Source: Gracilariopsis chorda (lineage: Eukaryota > Rhodophyta > Florideophyceae > Gracilariales > Gracilariaceae). From it: 64,000 nt of DNA. The stretch covers positions 645,014-709,013 of the forward strand of contig NBIV01000004.1 of the NCBI GenBank assembly GCA_003194525.1, in the 5' to 3' direction. Below the pieces are notes generated by a model. That model was given only the letters and a program-made list of their open reading frames with translations. It ran no database searches and was not told where the DNA came from. Shown here in pieces: positions 21,485 to 32,058 of the stretch. The translations under genes and the position numbers were made by a program. The stretch's first letter is position 1. Each line of letters begins with the position of its first letter.

Positions 21485-22870
21485 ACAGACATGAGATGAA
21501 TTGTTTGCCAATTCCCGGATGAAAGCTGCGGGACATGCAGGATTAGCACATGGTCATTCCTTCGAACGCACGACCATGTCACGTACAACTAACCGACACA
21601 AAAGGAGTTGGACGGCACATCCACTAACAGGCCATTGAAGGTCTTTCCATGCCATTTGTGAACGGTAGCTGCAAACGCGACACGAATGGGGAACTACTGT
21701 CGAATCATTCGAGTGTTTGCGAAAGAAAACTCGAAGTGGATACGATGAAGGAGCTGTTCTTCCAGCACCTGCCCGTTCTATTCGAATCGAGCAACCTGCA
21801 TCGTAAACTGATCGACACGCACGACCATGAACAGCTTTTCATTGACCACAGCAGGATGCGGCACGTTCCGAATGACCATAACTGGCACACCAATCTTCAA
21901 GTCCAAGTTATGAGTTGGTACTACAGTAGGCGCACACTGATATGCAAACTCGGTAACGATAGTACAGACGATGTCGGACTCTGGGTTCTGTCCACGACCA
22001 GCGTGTACAGTCGTCACTGATGGAAAAGTGAAGCACTCACGAGGAAATGGATCCAGCGTTGTCGCATTATGTTCGTCGACCAACTGGATGTGAACGCAAT
22101 GAGCATTATGATGAGATTCACATCCTCCTTGCGTGGTGTTGTGAGCCACTTCTACAAGAATTCGTAAGCAGTTCGCATGCTCCTTGTAGATCTGAGTAGT
22201 AGTGGAGCGTTTTTGGATATTGTGTTGCGGTCAATGGAACGTAAGAGCTATGCAAATGCCGGATCATCGGCTTGGAGTACTTGTTCGGTGAGTTACAGCA
22301 TTTGAACAGAGCAAAATACCCATAGATCACTCTTCTATAGCAAGTAGTTGGGATTGTTTGATTACAATCGTCTAACATTTTCACTCGCTTCAGCCTCCAT
22401 GTATACCCGGGGCATAACTGGAAGGAGCTGTGAGTAGTCGCTGGATAGAACGGTCGTCAAGCCAAATGGAGGCTGTTTATCCATTCCAATACGGCGATTA
22501 TCTTTGAGCAACGCATACATGAGTTCAAAGAGCTTTCGTGAGAGCATGGACGCCTTATCCAGGGCGAGCAGTTGTATTTCTCGTACCAGGTTCGCACGTT
22601 GAGATCGGGGACCGTACTTGGACAAAGTTGCTGTAGTGTTGCCTGTGCTGTCCTTGTCAGCTACACCCATTCCAAGCAGGCTACGTTAAATGCAGGCAAC
22701 TTCGTACACCGATGCTGCAATGCCTGTTTTACCAGTCATTTTGGCGAGCTTTCCTTCCGAAACAGCGATATCGCGGAGGAGGTTGATGACGTATGTCTTC
22801 CCGGTTCCCGCAGATTCTTACACAATGAACACCTTTCTTGAAGTGCTTATTCGCTACTGCAGCGCTTATA
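21485..22870 (-). pseudogene. Helitron Pif1-like helicase domain
   Basis: Motif I reads ESAGTGKTYVINLL (22780-22815) with a stop just before it; then GKTGIAAS (motif Ia). Motif II is LLALDKASML, so the DEAS box has Lys for Glu (GAG to AAG) at about 22550. FGLTTVLSSDYSQLLPV is motif III. Near the C-terminus, HNLDLKIGVPVMVIRNV and VVNEKL, then FAATVHKWHGKTF (motif V) and a damaged motif VI. It would unwind DNA during rolling-circle transposition. Loss of the motif II Glu and several breaks make it inactive. Confidence 0.85.
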
Positions 22871-22939
22871 TTTGTTGCATTGCGGCAATTACGGTATAAA
22901 TGACTTGTCCTAGGCGGGTTTTTAGGGTGGTGTACCTTG

Positions 22940-25860
22940 ATTTCAACTTTTAAGTATTTCGCAGCACGCTCGAGTCTCGAGTTGTTGTAGCTTGATTCGT
23001 CTAAGTCAATGCTGCATCATCCTGGTGCAGGTGTTCATAGAAGAAGCTGTGATCGCGTTTCAGTCGTTCACTGTACCAATCTGAGATATCCACCACACGC
23101 TGGTACATCTTTTTCTGTCTTTGCTGCTCATATCCAGTATGTATGTCACTACATAGTGCCTTCAATTTTTCGACGGCCATTTTTCTGGGTCTGCGCCTTG
23201 CTGTCATAATGTAACAACCAGACGTTGTAGTTCGCAGGCCGTGCTCTAGATCTGCACTGATTCTTGGAACGTAATATCAAACTCGGTTCCGTCAAGCAGT
23301 CCGCTTGCAGTCGTTGTTTCACGATAGGTTCCATACTGCCGTCTGTTAAATGTCTTTACGTTTTCTGAAAAACTCAAGCCATGATTCATGAGCGGCGAGT
23401 GAAGAGAAAACAGATCAATGTCAGACGATGACAAACGTCTGATCCTTGCGACGCACTGCTCATCTTCCGCGCGCTCTAACACGTAGATGAGCAGATCACA
23501 ATCGCCTGTGGGCACCTGAGTGCTGTATTCGTCGTGTTGAATAAGCAAATGGGCAGGAAGGATGCGGTACAAAGGCATATGTTTGAAATAAGAACGCTAG
23601 TCGAGGGTTGCATATGATTCGGGCCTTGCAAAACATCTCTCCAGTGTAGACGTCTGCGATGCAGAAAGAAGCTGGTTAGGAACTTTGATCAGAAACGTGT
23701 GCTCTTCTTAGAATTAAATGGCCAGTCGCTGTACTTTAGGTATGATGTGTACATGGTGAAACTCAAAGATTCTCCAAGCTGCGTTGACAGCGACCACCAC
23801 ATGCGCACGCATGTATGCACGAATGTCATTCTGCGCCTGCAGCTCTTGTTAATGCTGGTTTTGCGTGCCCGGCTCATCAGATTCACTCACATTGAGGGCC
23901 ACTTTCTATGATTTTCACTGCCTAAACGAGTACTCTATCAGATATGCCACTGCACCACCCCCTTTCGTACGTTCTACGTTAATATGGGAATGATACATCT
24001 TGTCCATGGTTGGATTTTACGGCTTAATCTTGAATCTTGTGCCTCTCTCCTGCGGTAGATCACGCAATTCGTTCCCTCTTCAATATATGTCTCTGGCAGA
24101 ATCATGTTGCTGTCGTATCCAAACATGCACTGCAAATCACTATTCCGGCAATAGCAGGAGTGTCTGTGACTGTGCATGGAACGAATGAAGGCACACAACG
24201 CGTCCTCGTCACTGGGAAGGGGCACTTCTGCACGAAGCAGCCCTTGGATCACATTAACGTCTTCAATCACACCCCACTCTAGTTACACGAGCATGTGGTG
24301 ATGAAGCACATTTCGATCTTGAATCTCAAGCTTTGATGCAAGCCCCAAGCACTTCAGTCCAATGGTATACTTCGAGTTCTTCTCAAAATCCTTCATGAAG
24401 CCATTGGAGTACTGGTTGTACACCCTTGCAATCAGATCCGGTCGGTGAAACTTTCGAGGGCAGTTCACCTGTGCCGTAAATGCGCTGCGATTGCTGGTGT
24501 TAATCCGAAGGTGCTGGATGCCCTCTCACCAGAATTTCATGGTGATTGAATTGAAAGGAGAAGGCGGTTCTCTCCGCGCAACGATGGCACGTACATCCAT
24601 GATTTTGTTCTTCCAGTATTCTGCTGAGTTGAAAGAGTCATCGGGCAGAAAGATCCGTCCCTTTTGAGCGAGCTGAGATGGTTGGATGTGACCAGTTTGC
24701 TGTTGTGCTTGCTGGATCTCTTGCTATTGTAAAATGCGCGCCTGTTTTTTTCTCTCCACGAAACGCAGTTGCATGCCCTCAATTTTTGTGTGGGTGCAAA
24801 GCATCCATATATGCATCAATCGTCTACAGTTCAGAAGGATGTTGCATGAGTACAGACGTCGCTTTGCGTTTTCAGGCAAAGTGAGCTTTCGGAGCTTCCA
24901 TTCGTTGACCCTCAGACCTCAGCTTTGCTGTCTGGAGTTTTTTACGTACAGAAACAGGCAGATATCAAACGGTTCGTGTTGATCGCCGTACGCGTAGAGA
25001 AGAGGGAAATGTCTTTCTTAGCAGGTTTGGATGCGGATTTTAGAAGTTGATACCGCACTTGCGCATGGGTTACTGAATTCGCAGTAGGCCCAGCTCCAGC
25101 AGTATCAGCAACAGCCGTTACTGCGTCATGCTCTTCTGTTACGGTTCCTTCTTACAAGCGCGGTACTTGAGACTCTACTCTGTATAGGCCAGTGGAATCC
25201 ACGATGAGAGTTCTCATCATGGTTGACCCCCCACCAGGAGCATTGTCAGGGAGAGAGCCAGCACTTGCATGAGGAGCACTGACTGTGGCACCCCGGGTTG
25301 CTTACTATCCACGTACACGACTACTCTCTCTTCTCTTGCTTGACGCTGATACTGACGGCGGTCTCTGCGTTTTGTTCTTGTTGTGGCTCACTAAGCATGG
25401 GTTGGTACGCTCGTGCACCACTGTGGGCTTCAGCTGGATCACATCGTACAACCTGGACGTGATTTTTCGTACGTTGATGTCTTGAACGAACGCACGCAGA
25501 TTGGCACGCGCATAGTGAGAGGGATCCAACGCAGGCAGAGCGGTACCCCGCAAAAATCTGTAGCGCATGTTGTTCTGATTCTGAATGGGAAGAGCCAAAG
25601 CTGCGTTGCCATCACGTCTGAGGAACGAGAGACCGCCTCCCGTCACATACAACATGTCCATGAACGCGTGTGTCGTCACGAAGAGTGTATTCAAATTGAG
25701 AATAAAATGGATGTGAAAGGCTTCCAGGCTATAACGACTGCGAACCAACTCGTTTCTATGCTTTCTGCGCAACGTGAAGCCCCATCCTGACATTCTTCTA
25801 ATTCCACATCACACCCTGGTGTTCTTTTTGCCAAACAAAACACAACCGCAATACTTGCAG
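22940..25860 (-). pseudogene. Helitron Rep (HUH endonuclease) region
   Basis: Pieces in order: CKYCGCVLFGKKNTRV (zinc-ribbon-like, about 25830), RYSLEAFHIHFILNLNT with downstream FVQDINVRKITSRLYDV (25305-25793), CPRKFHRPDLIARVYNQY and EIQDRNVLHHHML (24283-24468; the latter is the HUH-type motif, normally EFQxRGLPHxH), then HSCYCRNSDLQCMFGYD and YRRREAQDSRL (23974-24270). A further frame at 23246-23578 lies between this and the helicase. Stops and shifts separate the parts. The catalytic tyrosines could not be placed with confidence. Confidence 0.75.
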
Positions 25861-25995
25861 CTACTAATTTTCACTTTCTAGTCCCAGTACGGGAAGGAGA
25901 AGAGCGTGTGTGAATGTTCGCCGCATCTTACACATCGCCTTTGACCCGCATTGAAAAGCGTCTCAAACTCTGGCACGCTTGCACGGATCGCCAGG

Positions 25996-26590
25996 TCATT
26001 CCAAGCTTGAGCTGCCACGGGATCCCACGCATAATACAAGCGATACAGTCCTCGACCGGAACGCCGACAAGACTTCATTATCGTCAAAATTAAACTGCTT
26101 CAGCTGTTGCTGTGGCGGCTGTAAAGGAGCAGGAGTGATCTCAGCCTCTTCGAATTCCTGGGTAACAGTCATTCGATCTTGTTTTTCTTCAACATGCGGC
26201 AGAGCTGGCTTCTGTGGCGGCTTTGAGGGAGCAGGAGTTATCTCATTCTCTTCCAATTTCATCGGAACGGGCATTTGTTCTTACTCTTGCTCAGCTTGTG
26301 ACACAGCAAGCCGCTGTGGCGGAGGTGGTTGTGAGGGAGCTGGAGTGATCTCATCCTCCTCCACTCTCATTGCAACGGGCATCTGTTCTGCAGGCAGCGA
26401 TGGGAGAGCAGGAGGGATTTGAGGCTGAGGAATGTGACATGGAAGGGCTCTCATAAACTCCAGAAATCCAGGTATCGCACACGAAGTTAATAGACCTGTG
26501 CCGACGGATCCACTGGCTCCAGGTGTTCTGATGTTATCTGCCGCTGCAACCGACGTAGGTGCACGCATGAATTCGTCTTCTTTCACAGCG
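25996..26590 (-). pseudogene. Proline-rich N-terminal part of the Helitron protein
   Basis: Two same-frame pieces (26281-26586 and 25996-26274) are separated by one TAA. They contain three diverged copies of a block with EITPAPSQPP/EITPAPSKPP/EITPAPLQPP, each preceded by an acidic EEDE/EENE/FEEAE stretch, so a repeat unit of about 25-40 residues was duplicated. It is likely a disordered linker. Function is unknown. Confidence 0.55.
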
Positions 26591-26756
26591 AGAACATGGG
26601 ACCTTGCACGTGTGCTCCACTCTCATTTACCAGCATTTCATCTGAAGTGGGAGGAACTGGTATTCGTCTGGGTCTTCCAGCTCCTGGCCTGGCTCCACCA
26701 CTGTTGACGCGAGGACATCCAGCGTTTTGCCTTGCGCCAACTGATTACCCAATTTG

Positions 26757-27071
26757 GCTATGGCACCCCCAGCATTGGCTCTACCACCTCCAGTATTGGC
26801 TCTAGCATCTCCAGCGTTCGCTCTAGACCACCCAGCATTCGGTCTGCCACATCGATAATTCTCTCTGGCACCTCCAGAATTCTATCTGGCTCCTCCGGCA
26901 TTGGCTGTGCCTCCTCTGGTATTGGCTATAGGACCTCCAGAATTTGCTCTGCCACCGCCAGTATGGGCGCTGGAACTTCAAGAATTGGCTCTCGTGCCAC
27001 CAGAATCAGGTCGGGCACCTCCACAATTTGGTCTAGCCCCACGAGAATTCGGACGTGAATCTCCACGCGCC
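26757..27071 (-). repeat. Fifteen 21-bp tandem repeats coding heptapeptides (RPNSGGA-like)
   Basis: The 315 bp divide exactly into fifteen 21-bp units, diverged from one another (for example GCTCTGCCACCGCCAGTATGG). On the minus strand they encode heptads such as GARPNCG, GARPDSG and GGRANAG. The frame leads on toward the proline-rich Helitron part, so it was probably the start of that protein. No ATG is seen at its upstream edge. Confidence 0.85.
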
Positions 27072-28480
27072 ACAGTATTTTAATAAAATCTAACTAAAAC
27101 AACTCTAGTTTTTAGACCTCTAAAACGTTTTCCAGATTTCCAGAATAATTTCCAATATAAAACAATTAAAAGTGAAAAAAGAGGTTGCAGTTTGTTGCAT
27201 TGCACCCACCTGGTCTAGGGTCATGAGAAATTAAGAAATTGTTGCAAGACTTATATTTAACTAATGCAGTAGTGAGCAGCACAGGGTCTCTCGACACACT
27301 CTCGTTGGAATTTGACGGAAGGTGTGCGCCCAGTCGGTTTACAAGCCATTTGATGTTTAACCTGCGTCTGGTAGATAAAGTTTGTCTGCCTTTACTCAAA
27401 AACGGAAGTGCGCTTTTCGGATCCAAGAGGCACGATACGGCTGCCGCTCTAAACCCTGCACAGCAAGCTGTTATTAGGTGCGAGAAACTCCTAGACGTGT
27501 TTATTTGCCGTTAAACCACCAGTTCACGACAGAGGGTTACCTGGTATTTCTCTGATCTGTGGTACTCAATGGGTTACTCTTGCGGCAACATCCACACGAG
27601 CTCGGCCTTGCTGATGTCCGTGCTCAAAGTAGCAAAATATTATGACATGTCCTATTGGCCAAGCCTGAATGGGATGTAAAATAGTGGTTAGGGTCACCAA
27701 TTGAGATGTTTTTGCACTGCGTTAGTGCAGGATATATGCTCCATGCATTGTCCTGGAAGGGCGCAGTGCAAAATGGAAGCCACGTGTCGCGCAAGCCAGC
27801 TACTGCTGCGTGACTGGCATTGCAGTCATTTACTGTAGTGCCATGCACTCAGCAGCAGGCAACGTCAGCATGCTGCAGCAGCCCATAAAGGTTTAGCTTT
27901 GCTGCTGCTGTTGCTCATTCTAGTGTCTATTCGACCAAGATATTGGCCTCATGAGGCCAGCCAGTCTGAGACAAAGAATATATAATAACTTTGAATTCCG
28001 GCTTAGAAACAAAGAGTTTTTGAACTGGGGGTTCAAGTTCAAAGAGTTTAAGCACAAACAAGCCATTTTCAACTGCTTGTTTGTGCTTGAATACTTCAAA
28101 ATCCGTAGCAATAGGTAGTAGTAACAGCTCAGTTGGCTCCAGCCAATTGAGAAGCTGTAGTAAACCCGATTTCAAACCTCGCTGAGTTTCTCCAAACTCT
28201 AAAAATCCTTCTGGATTTCGACTGATTCTTGTACTAATTATTTCTAAGAACGCATATACACCCACTTGAAGAAGAGAAAGAATACGGTGAAATCTATTAA
28301 AGTGGTTGTTTTGCCGTAGAAGTAGCTAAATCTTGAAAGTTTCATAACGGAGATTGAATGAATAGGGGTCCTAGGGTAACTGATCGTTTGCATTTGTCAA
28401 CAGCACATAAAAGCTTTGATTTTAGCTCAATAAACGAGGTTGACGCATGTGTTTACTTCTTTGTTTACTTTTTTAATATC
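27072..28480. other. No recognisable gene; one inverted repeat
   Basis: A 14-bp perfect inverted repeat (28050-28063 with 28075-28088) lies inside a minus frame (27927-28265, 112 residues) that I do not recognise. A plus frame at 27239-27514 (91 residues) is also unrecognised. GCT/GCA-rich sequence occurs at 27845-27915. Confidence 0.4.
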
Positions 28481-28489
28481 ATAAAACTG

Positions 28490-29278
28490 TGGCAATCACG
28501 TAAATGCTCAGAAAAACATTCTCTACCAGTTCCACTATGACATATACAAATGGGATCAAACTTAATAGCAAAACAATCGTAACAAATAAACTTTGACTTC
28601 TTCGTTGATTTGCAGATTTTTCAGCGTACTTAGTAAAGTGCCATTGTATCGGTACAACTACTTCTTATACGCTTACGACTGCCTTGCATCAAATGAATGC
28701 CAGTACCAGTTATTTTCGGAGCTGAATCGATATCATCCAAATTTTTGTTGGTTCTATCTATAAGACCAGTTGTATCCCAGGTATTATCGATCAATGCATC
28801 TGCCAATTTCGTATAGAAAGCATTCGGATTGAGGTCACATCGCCCTTCTTTATCTGCCTTGTATATATTCTACGTTTCAACCATGCACATTGCCAAAAGC
28901 GAGCAATTAACCCTGAAAGAGCATTCCTTAACTTGTATTTTCTTCGCAAGTTTGCCGTCATCTTGGCGGAACTGACTGTGCCGACCAATCATCGAACAGC
29001 ACTCATAGTACTTTTTATATACTTCTGGAATAGGTGTTTCAATCTCCAAAATCTTGGTGATGTTGTTAACTTTCCTCCAAAGTTCTCTTAAGATTAGAGC
29101 AGCAGGATTTGTGGTTCCATAAGTAGATGTAAAATACCTTTGATCTCCGTCCACCCATGAAACTGCCCTGAGATTCGTGTTAGCTGAATTTCCCTTCGAT
29201 AGAAGCGTAACGTGGTCTCCATTCTGACAAATCTTTCGTACGAAAATTTCTAGTAACAGTCTTCACAACACAACCCAG
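28490..29278 (-). pseudogene. piggyBac-like (DDE_Tnp_1_7) transposase, C-terminal part
   Basis: Reading from 29278 down: DHVTLLSKGNSANTNLRAVS, WVDGDQRYFTSTYGTT, EVYKKYYECCSMIGRHSQFR, IQVKECSFRVNCSLLAMCMV, and a C-terminal Cys-rich ring-like segment ending ICHSGTGRECFSEHLRDC. These are the ordered blocks of piggyBac-type transposases. In the family the SMIDRHN block carries an Asp; here it is SMIGRHS. Stops and a frameshift occur near 28620-28870. The 5' part is missing because the LTR of E0 cuts it at 29279. Confidence 0.7.
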
Positions 29279-30106
29279 TGTGGTGCAATGCCCCAAAGGG
29301 GAAAAACACCGAAAGACGTTCGGGATCTTCCTCTCACGAGGTGAACGCAGTTGGGTAGAGCCCTCCCAGAGGTGTCACGGCGAAGCCGGTTTGTAAGATC
29401 AGGGACACCTGTCGCGACTTGCGCAGGGAGGTGAAGGCGAAGAATCGGTATCCGCGTGAGCGGGGTGTGATCCTCAGTAGAGGCATGTTTCCACGTAAGT
29501 GGGGATGTGTGAGCGGATGCGCACACGAGGGCCGCCGATAGCGGGAGGAGCTACCCTAAAAAGGGCGAAAAAGGAAGGGCGAAGAGGACGAAGAGAGGAC
29601 GAAGTGAGTCGCGAGAGCGACGAACGGATACGGCAATGCCGGTGGACAGGACTCCCTATACAGGGTGAAACACCAATATGATTGGAACAATTATACTCCC
29701 AAGGATGGGCTTCTTTAGATGTGCAAGGGGGTTAGATGTCCCGTGGTTTACGGCGTTTCCCTCCAAGGAGGAGTACAGCACGCACGCAAGCGGCAACAAC
29801 TAGAGCCGATTCCCCAGGTTGGGGTCCCTTGTTTGGGAAGGTTTACTGGTGCGACGGCAGTGCGCCGTCGCACTAAGTACTAGCTTCCCAGAAATGGGTG
29901 TGAAAATAATAAATAATATTAACTAAAATGCTCCACATTTCGTGGCAACATCCACTACTGTGGCCAAGCGTCAATTGACCCAAAACCGTGTCCCACGTAT
30001 CCATACCCACCATTGTGGGGCGTAGTTCATATAAACACTACACAACCGATAATATCGGGAAAACGATCAAGTACCAAGAATCCCTCCTTGAGGGCGTTGC
30101 ACTTCA
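29279..30106 (-). repeat. E0 3' LTR, copy A (828 bp), hairpin-rich
   Basis: Starts TGTGGTGCAATGCCCC and ends GGGCGTTGCACTTCA on the plus strand, so the ends form a long imperfect inverted repeat. Closely matches the complement of 56301-57108. Perfect small hairpins follow each other: 29291-29301, 29309-29323, 29330-29341, 29378-29388, 29452-29463, 29472-29483, 29491-29502, 29741-29753 and many more. Confidence 0.9.
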
Positions 30107-30167
30107 TATCCGACCGTAAGACGGGAAAACGACCGCGGAAGCTGAGGATTCCCAGACGAAAATGTGT

Positions 30168-30174
30168 TATAAAA
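30168..30174 (+). promoter_or_regulatory. TATA box of the E0 opposite-strand gene
   Basis: TATAAAA lies 62 bp past the LTR edge and 102 bp before the ATG at 30270, nearly the same layout as in E2. Confidence 0.6.
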
Positions 30175-30269
30175 GTGCGTGCTCGGTCTCCGGTTCTCCG
30201 GTAAATCCCTCTGCACCAGAGTCATCGGGCGCACAAACAACAACAACAGCCACCCACCAAAAGGGAAAA

Positions 30270-30692
30270 ATGAACAACGACAACAACATCAACAACCACA
30301 GCCAACCTCCGAGGCCTCTCGGGCGATACACCACCGGTTTCCGTTCAGTTCCCCTGCCTCAGGGCGATCGACATCCGGTACAACCGGGGAGTATGGCTGC
30401 TGCAGCCGACCATCCCTTCGCACTACAACCTTCGGTGGGGTCCTCTGGAACCGCTCCGGCGTTCAACTGGCCAACCTACAACACCCTGGTGGGGCTTAAC
30501 CCGATGAATCGGAATCACGTGTCGTGCCTGCGCCTTGCCCCGTGGTTTCACCCGGTCGCTGTCCTCAATGAGGGATTAGTCACCGCTTATGCGGATGGCT
30601 CAGACACCCTTCCCGCGGATGTCACCGCCATGGCGGACGCGTTGGCTTACCGCCTTGCCGGTGGTCAAGCCCCGGGCGACGGCGAAGAGTGA
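30270..30692 (+). CDS. E0 opposite-strand accessory ORF, 140 residues (short form)
   Basis: Starts at ATG 30270-30272 after an A/C-rich leader. It aligns with the N-terminal part of the E2 opposite-strand protein: GFRSVPLPQGDRHPV against GFLSLPLPGGSSHVP, and LAPWFHPVAVLNEGLV against SRAPWFHPTWVSDSDLI, ending shortly after a DALAYRL segment. E2 continues for about 400 more residues, so this copy is either a short natural form or truncated. It is transcribed away from the LTR, against gag-pol. Function unknown. Confidence 0.65.
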   Translation: MNNDNNINNHSQPPRPLGRYTTGFRSVPLPQGDRHPVQPGSMAAAADHPFALQPSVGSSGTAPAFNWPTYNTLVGLNPMNRNHVSCLRLAPWFHPVAVLNEGLVTAYADGSDTLPADVTAMADALAYRLAGGQAPGDGEE

Positions 30693-30785
30693 GCCCCTTT
30701 TGTCCAGTTTCCTGGTGTTCCTTCCCTGGCTATGCCAGTTAGTGTAGTGTAGTATGGAGCTTGCTGCTCCGCTAGGTAAACTTTC

Positions 30786-30831
30786 CCGTCTCGGACGGTG
30801 ATTTCCAATTAGAATTCCCCGTCTTGGACGG
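30786..30831. terminator. Paired hairpins between convergent ORFs (E0)
   Basis: Two identical 5-bp stems, CCGTC-N3-GACGG, at 30786-30798 and 30819-30831, lie between the stop of the plus-strand ORF (30692) and the end of the chromodomain ORF (about 30895). E2 has a pair at the same relative place with different bases. A role in 3'-end formation is an inference. Confidence 0.35.
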
Positions 30832-30894
30832 ACTTTCCCTTGCTATCCTTTCTTACTGCCCTCCGCTCGCGCGGCAACGTTACCCGACTTTGGC

Positions 30895-30968
30895 ATTAAC
30901 CAGCGTGGCTGGAGCTGCAGTTCCCGTTTGACGGTGGTATCGCACGACCTGCGATCGTGGGAGGTGTT
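30895..30968 (-). pseudogene. E0 chromodomain ORF, C-terminal piece
   Basis: Reads HLPRSQVVRYHRQTG and on to a stop near 30895; it completes the chromodomain begun at 42419-42556, from which E2 separates it. The E2 protein has HLPRSKVITYHRR at this place. Confidence 0.8.
30964..30968. repeat. Target-site duplication of E2 (GTGTT), left
   Basis: GTGTT also stands at 42419-42423, directly after the other LTR. Confidence 0.9.
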
Positions 30969-31882
30969 TGTGGTGCAATCCCGGTGTGGGAAGGGCACCC
31001 AAGGCAGCTCGAAGCCTTGCTCTCTTGGAGAGGTAGGCCCAGCTGGGTAGAGCCCTCCGTGTCCCGTATGACGGGTGTAACTCCGTCGGGAGCCTGGATG
31101 TACCTCGGAGGTTTAGGGGTTAGAACGGGTCGGAACCACGGCTGGTCCGGAAGTAGCCTGCGAACAGTGGAACAAAAGAGGGAAAGGGACCACCTGACGG
31201 GGGCGTGCGGAAAGCGGGAACAGACCCCGGAGGGGGGGTGCCGATACACACACACGAACACGCACCGCGCGGCGGTTAGGGGATATGAGGGGAAGGGATG
31301 GTCTCACGGTCTCACGACACACGTCGGTAATATCAATACCCAAAACTGGGGCGGAGATAGGGCCTGTACGGGCGGTCACACGACAACAACGAATACCACG
31401 AGTGGTCACAACCCACTGGGTACGACGAGCACGGTCTCCTCGGTGGTGCGAGTCGGGTGAAACTATCGGGCAAGCGGTGTACCTCCGCGAGGAGTTAGAC
31501 ACTTCGCATGGCGAATAGAGTCAGAGCCGAACTCTTGTTACTTTTCTTGGTGAGCTCGCCGCCGTGCGGCCGACGCTCAAGTACTAGCTCAGTGCAGTAC
31601 AGTAGGTAGTGCACTAGCCTAAGTAAAATTAACCCCTAAACTATACTAAAATAAGTAGCCGTTTTGGGCCTCCTGGCCGGGGCTGTAGCCACGTGTCCAC
31701 CACCCTTGCCAGGCAAGTACCACAAAATATGAATGTTCCCATAACCACCCTGGGTAACCCGACCGCTAATTAGCCCGGTAAACGGGGGCTAAAATTCATG
31801 CATCCCGCTTCATCGCTCGCACCGAGTACACCTCAGATATGAGTTTCACCATCGCCCGTACGCGGGAATGTATTGCACTACA
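30969..31882 (-). repeat. E2 3' LTR (914 bp), hairpin-rich
   Basis: Begins TGTGGTGCAAT and ends ATTGCACTACA, an 11-bp terminal inverted repeat with one mismatch. Differs from the other LTR by G/A in GGGAAGGGCACC, T/C in CCACCTGACG, and one G in a G-run. Confidence 0.95.
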
Positions 31883-31898
31883 CATCCCCCTCCTTAAG
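31883..31898 (-). promoter_or_regulatory. E2 3' polypurine tract
   Basis: On the minus strand CTTAAGGAGGGGGATG abuts the 3' LTR and would prime plus-strand DNA synthesis. Very similar tracts lie inside the element at 35162-35176 and 38329-38345. Confidence 0.85.
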
Positions 31899-31946
31899 GG
31901 CCGAAAACGAACGTGAGTATAAACGTGAGGAGATGAGGCGCGAGGG

Positions 31947-31954
31947 TATAAATA
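31947..31954 (+). promoter_or_regulatory. TATA box of the E2 antisense gene
   Basis: TATAAATA stands 65 bp past the LTR edge and 105 bp before ATG 32059. The E0 copy has TATAAAA with 102 bp to its ATG although the intervening sequences differ. Confidence 0.65.
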
Positions 31955-32058
31955 GTCCCGACAAGGGAATCGCCGAGATACCGGTCCCCCGTACCAACAC
32001 GGTTACAACTGATCAACCCTCAGAACCTTCTTCAACAGACTCTGCGCCCCTCTCTACT

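Larger units (their letters stand above)
21485..27071 (-). mobile_element. Decayed Helitron (HUH Rep + Pif1-type helicase), minus strand
   Basis: From high to low coordinates the minus strand carries a repetitive N-terminal region, a Cys-rich segment, a Rep region with an HUH-like motif and then an SF1 helicase, the order of Helitron RepHel proteins. All are broken by stops and frameshifts. Element ends (5' TC, 3' hairpin and CTRR) were not identified, so the limits are those of the coding homology. Confidence 0.8.

Noticed and set aside
26498-27083. Plus-strand frames with Ser/Ile/Gly repeats over the 21-bp array
   Set aside because: Shadow frames of the tandem array; the minus-strand heptads connect with the Helitron protein order.
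30957-31518. Frames of 120-170 residues inside the E2 LTRs (both copies)
   Set aside because: They occur identically in both LTRs, overlap on both strands and have no domain; they are by-products of GC-rich, hairpin-rich LTR sequence.
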